In this document: piece by piece, positions 43,699 through 64,000 of the stretch
Numbering within the stretch: position 1 is the stretch's first letter
Layout of the letters: each line of letters starts with the position of its first letter
NCBI RefSeq assembly: GCF_964019385.1
Contig: NC_088644.1
Coordinates: 39,376,349-39,440,348 of the forward strand
Length of the DNA: 64,000 bases
Direction of reading: 5' to 3'
From: Sycon ciliatum
Taxonomy: Eukaryota; Porifera; Calcarea; Leucosolenida; Sycettidae
The notes under the pieces: generated by a model
What the model saw: the letters and a program-made list of their open reading frames with translations, nothing else
What the model was told of the DNA's origin: nothing
The model's database searches: none
Made by a program: the position numbers and the translations under genes

Positions 43699-45307
43699 AT
43701 ACCGTATTTTCTCAAATAAGAGCCTGGGGCTCTTATTATTTCAGCGATAGCTCTCTACTACTTTGTCTGACTCATTAAAATGTGCGTTTCGCTTCGAACG
43801 TCAACCAAACAAATTCAAATAATCTCAGGACGGAAGAAACTTTCCAGCTACCTAACACAATCCTTCAGTTGTCAATTTGTGATGTTGAAGAAGAAATGGC
43901 TCCAACCCCAAAGGAGGCAGCGGCTCAGGATCCTAGTCGACTCGAGCATTTTGCGTCCAAATTTTGTCGTCAGAGGACTCCTGTTGCTTCTCGCGCAACA
44001 CAGAGAAGGCCTGGTGCTGAAATCAACACCCCATTGCGATGGGGGATTGTCACGGAGTACCAGAAACTCCTCGGCGATCGTTCTCGAGTGCCTCCTGGCG
44101 GATTGAAATCGCTGCAATCGCTGCTTCCTTGGCAGAATTTCAGCAAACGCGTCATCCAAACTCGTGCAGAAAGCACCATAATCGCTCCGTCCAGTTTGCT
44201 GATCTCCCTCGCAGTCGTTCATGATGTGGCGGCCGACGAATCAAGATCACAGAAGAGATCGTCGAGAAGTTGATCGAAATAAATAACCGGCCTTGAGGTC
44301 GACTTTCAGGCGACGACCTGGGTGGAAAACTGAAGCGCAGAAAGGGTGAATTATCCGGCGGATACGGTGCGGAGTCCTCGGAGCCGCGATCGCGATGCGT
44401 CACAAGATCGCCAGTCTCCGGGGCCAGTGGATTCGTGAAACGGGCAGGGAAGAGCACGCATGGTCTGACTGCATGACATGTCGACACAGATCAGACTCAG
44501 TAGTGACAGTACGCTCGCGGCACACGGTGATGAGAAGTGATTTTTTACGCGTGGTGGTTTGCTTGCTCGCCTCATTTGAAGGTGTCGTGGGAGCGTCACA
44601 CGCCGTCAGGCGAAAACACCTACAGCCACCATTCTGGCAGTCGTACTGCACGAGGAGGAGGCGAAGTCGATCGTCTAAATCGTGCCTATGGAGTGAAAAA
44701 TCAAGGAAGCGCAGTGTAGCTTGGAGGATGATGAAAAAAATGTCGACGTTTTGCAGGTTGACGCACTTGCAGATGCGCCCTGAGACACCAGCAGCGATGA
44801 AAACTAGAAGGTCAGGCCAAGAAACGACACAGTAGTTATCTATCTACCGTCTCTTGGTTGATTTTTTAGTACAGGTGCTCCTTTGTACATATGCTTGAGT
44901 GACGAAGTGAAGCGCACATTTTAATAAGTCGGACCAAGAAGTACTATTAGAGACTGTTGGAGACTGCTAATATGTTTTCAATGTTCCACTATCAAGCCAA
45001 CTCCAGTCTATATAGGCACGAATGGACCATATCAAGACTGATTTTCTCAACCGTAGACTCAGGAATATTGTCATACTGATGTTTCACAATAACATGGACA
45101 CCGGAAAGGAAGTAGTAGACCGAAAACCTCCTTACAAATATGTGCTTGGCATGCTGTGCTGCTATTTTATACTCAGTCAATATATTTGTTGCCTACACCA
45201 ATTGTGGCCCGCGCTACTATTAGAGACTGTGCTCTAATGATTTCAAACAACCCCTCACCCAGGGTTATTATTGGAGACCTGTGCTTTTATTAGAGAAAAT
45301 ACGGTAT
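43699..45307. mobile_element. Non-autonomous DNA transposon, about 1.6 kb, same TIR family as the MITE at 15839
   Basis: The left end ATACCGTATTTTCTCAAATAAGAGC and the reverse complement of the right end agree except for about three bases. TATTAGAGACTG-type motifs near the right end match the MITE at 15839-16156. The interior (43780-44840) contains several overlapping open frames of up to 163 codons on the plus strand, none recognised; a former transposase is possible but not supported. Confidence 0.55.
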
Positions 45308-45464
45308 CCGATGTCGAGGCTGCATGCGAAATTAAAACGCGCACTAAACCGAAATTTATAGACAAACAGTATGGTGGACAGTTAGTTCATATTAGTGTGA
45401 ACATATTGTGCAGATAACTGGGTTTCAGGCGAGAGCGTACAGATTATTCTTGATTTTCAGTATG

Positions 45465-45469
<5 letters not shown>

Positions 45470-45536
<67 letters not shown>
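45470..45536. repeat. (TG)n microsatellite
   Basis: About 33 uninterrupted TG units. Similar (AC)/(TG) tracts occur throughout both host genes, for example at 51944-52016, 57947-58018, 58523-58581, 61104-61151 and 62940-63041. Confidence 0.95.
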
Positions 45537-45542
<6 letters not shown>

Positions 45543-45720
45543 ATTTGTTTGTGAGTGATGTACTGTGAACGGGGCTGTAAAGTGGTGATGCCGATACTCC
45601 TAGCAGCACGGGAAAAATTAGAAATTAGAGTGCAAAATTCTGCACTCTGGGCACTTTTGGCATTGTGTTAAAAAAAGTGGTTAGAACGGCTGCTACGCCC
45701 CTGGAGAGTGAGTGAGTGAG

Positions 45721-45850
45721 AGAGTTCAGAAAGGGTTGTTTGTTGTTTCTGCATGTAGAAGGAGTTTAGCCAAAATTCTAGCCATCTCTTCTTGGCTTTC
45801 TGATGGCTTAACTCCTTTCTCATGCAGAAACAACAAACACGCTGAACTCT
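45721..45850. repeat. Foldback element
   Basis: Outer arms AGAGTTCAG / CTGAACTCT and inner arms around GTTTGTTGTTTCTGCATG are mutually complementary with a few mismatches over about 45 bp. The loop contains TCTAGCCATC. It lies about 110 bp downstream of the PNPLA-type stop, so it may be in that gene's 3' UTR. Confidence 0.65.
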
Positions 45851-45960
45851 GACTGGCTGAAGGGCGATTGATTTCAGTCAGGTGTGAATTTCATAGCCAG
45901 GATAGGTCCCCCCTGTCTGTCTGTCTCTGCCTCCCCCCCCCCCCCCATCCACTAAACACC

Positions 45961-64000
<18,040 letters not shown>

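Noticed and set aside
43782-44273. Host gene in the 43.8-44.8 kb frames
   Set aside because: No recognised domain or supported splice sites, and the frames lie between the TIRs of a transposon-like element.

Overview
The window is nuclear DNA of a metazoan, most likely an aquatic invertebrate; I cannot fix the phylum. The evidence is two spliced, recognisable animal genes with GT-AG introns, very dense (AC)n, (TC)n and (CAC)n microsatellites, and many kinds of animal transposon: Ty3/Gypsy, non-LTR elements, terminal-inverted-repeat elements and a Polinton.

Layout. 1-2622 is the 3' end of a Ty3/Gypsy-type retrotransposon, cut by the window edge. 2726-2840 holds a candidate exon of an unknown minus-strand gene. 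3689-18753 (+) is a complete 11-exon gene for a MEST/PEG1-like alpha/beta hydrolase (337 aa). Its fourth intron carries two 5'-truncated non-LTR retrotransposons, each bracketed by (AC)n tracts; other introns carry MITEs, foldbacks and a 0.5-kb (TC)n tract. 20795-38767 is an 18-kb Polinton (Maverick) with 249-bp terminal inverted repeats and a 6-bp target duplication TAAGTG. 38774-45960 holds a decayed Gypsy copy and non-autonomous DNA transposons, with no host gene recognised. 45961-64000 (-) is the 3' part of a PNPLA6/PNPLA7-type (neuropathy target esterase) phospholipase gene: 24 exons, 835 codons, from just before the last cyclic-nucleotide-binding domain to the stop.

The Polinton is the most interesting object. 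In order it encodes: a zinc-ribbon protein; an orphan; a collagen-like fibre protein with a lectin-like C-terminus; a penton-like minor capsid protein; a two-pass membrane protein; a double-jelly-roll major capsid protein; a basic pVI/core-like protein; an A32-type packaging ATPase; another orphan; one ORF fusing an adenain-type protease to a DDE integrase; a protein-primed DNA polymerase B on the opposite strand, split by six introns; and a nuclear-looking orphan. The main ORFs are open (one N-terminus is ambiguous) and the TIRs look identical, so it appears young and could be functional as a virus-like element.

Its regulation also shows structure: TATA boxes that decide several start codons; a 28-bp identical box exactly 42 bp upstream of the TATA in two genes; three 33-bp repeats with CCAAT and TTCCCGC (E2F-like) motifs upstream of polB; and a 34-nt 5'-UTR segment of one gene perfectly antisense to polB coding sequence. 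All splice models and motif calls were made by eye from the sequence; no database or alignment program was used.
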